Assembly: GCF_022682495.2 (NCBI RefSeq)
Contig: NC_071389.1
Location: 182,079,556-182,143,555, forward strand
From: Desmodus rotundus
Lineage: Eukaryota > Chordata > Mammalia > Chiroptera > Phyllostomidae
Direction of reading: 5' to 3'
Length of the DNA: 64,000 nt
Position 1 is the stretch's first letter. Each line of letters opens with the position of its first letter. The notes beneath the pieces were generated by a model. That model was given only the letters and a program-made list of their open reading frames with translations, ran no database searches and was not told the origin of the DNA. This document shows, one piece after another, positions 63,781 to 64,000 of the stretch. A program made the translations under genes and the position numbers.

Positions 63781-64000
63781 TACTTCTCTACCTCAGAGGG
63801 GTCGCTGTACAAATAACTACAACTATCATTTAGTCTTATTGTCAACATCATTATCATTATTATAACAGTAGAATGGCAGTTATGGATAAAATAGCAGAAA
63901 GATGACTTACTGGGAAAACCAGAGCTGGGCTGATAAATCTATCAGAAACCGTATGACACTGGGCAAGTTACTCAGAACTTCGGAATCTGTTTCTCAGTAA

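Larger units (their letters stand above)
61659..64000 (-). other. C3orf20: Upstream intronic sequence of C3orf20 to the window edge
   Basis: Holds two VES SINEs (61892 plus, 62191 minus), a MER2/Tigger relic (62669-62993) and reverse MIR pieces (63130-63300, 63540-63780). I found no further coding exon, so the N-terminal exons lie beyond 64,000. Confidence 0.65.

Overview
The window is mammalian nuclear DNA, almost certainly from a bat. The main sign is about a dozen copies of a tRNA-derived SINE with a GCCCTGGCTGGTGTGGCTCA-type head and a (AAATAAAT)n-type tail, the VES family of yangochiropteran bats. Many copies still have target-site duplications. Half-LINE-1 (HAL1) elements and small mariner-like MITEs fit the same lineage. 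There are no bacterial or viral genes, no CRISPR array and no functional tRNA or rRNA gene.

One protein-coding gene fills the window. Twelve minus-strand exons between 61,658 and 2,747 join into a single open frame of 585 codons plus stop. They encode the C-terminal two thirds of the FAM194-domain protein C3orf20. Splice phases agree at all eleven junctions. Every boundary is GT/AG except the acceptor of the FAM194 core exon (49,140-49,309), where CGG stands in place of CAG. The N-terminal exons lie beyond position 64,000. The stop codon is at 2,747-2,749, and a minus-strand AATAAA lies at 2,101-2,106.

Layout. 1-2,100: a non-repetitive, T-rich stretch resembling the 3' UTR of a convergent plus-strand transcript, ending in AATAAA plus a U/GU-rich element at 2,055-2,095. 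2,101-2,746: C3orf20 3' UTR. 2,747-61,658: the gene, mostly introns full of repeats. The 16 kb last intron holds a mariner MITE, a second TA-flanked MITE, a twin-primed (inverted) HAL1 and a full-length HAL1 with a 15-bp target-site duplication and an open but internally deleted ORF1. The 8.7 kb intron before exon 19,019's partner (22,973-31,672) holds an older full-length HAL1. The intron upstream of the 50.4 kb exon contains a 0.2 kb inverted duplication around an 829-bp spacer. 61,659-64,000: intronic or upstream DNA with VES copies, a MER2/Tigger relic and MIR fragments.

I found no new multi-gene system. The points most worth checking are the non-canonical acceptor in C3orf20, the convergent poly(A) site at its 3' end, the inverted duplication at 52.9-54.2 kb, and the three HAL1 copies, which show three different insertion or deletion histories. 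All family assignments come from recognition by eye; nothing was aligned or searched.
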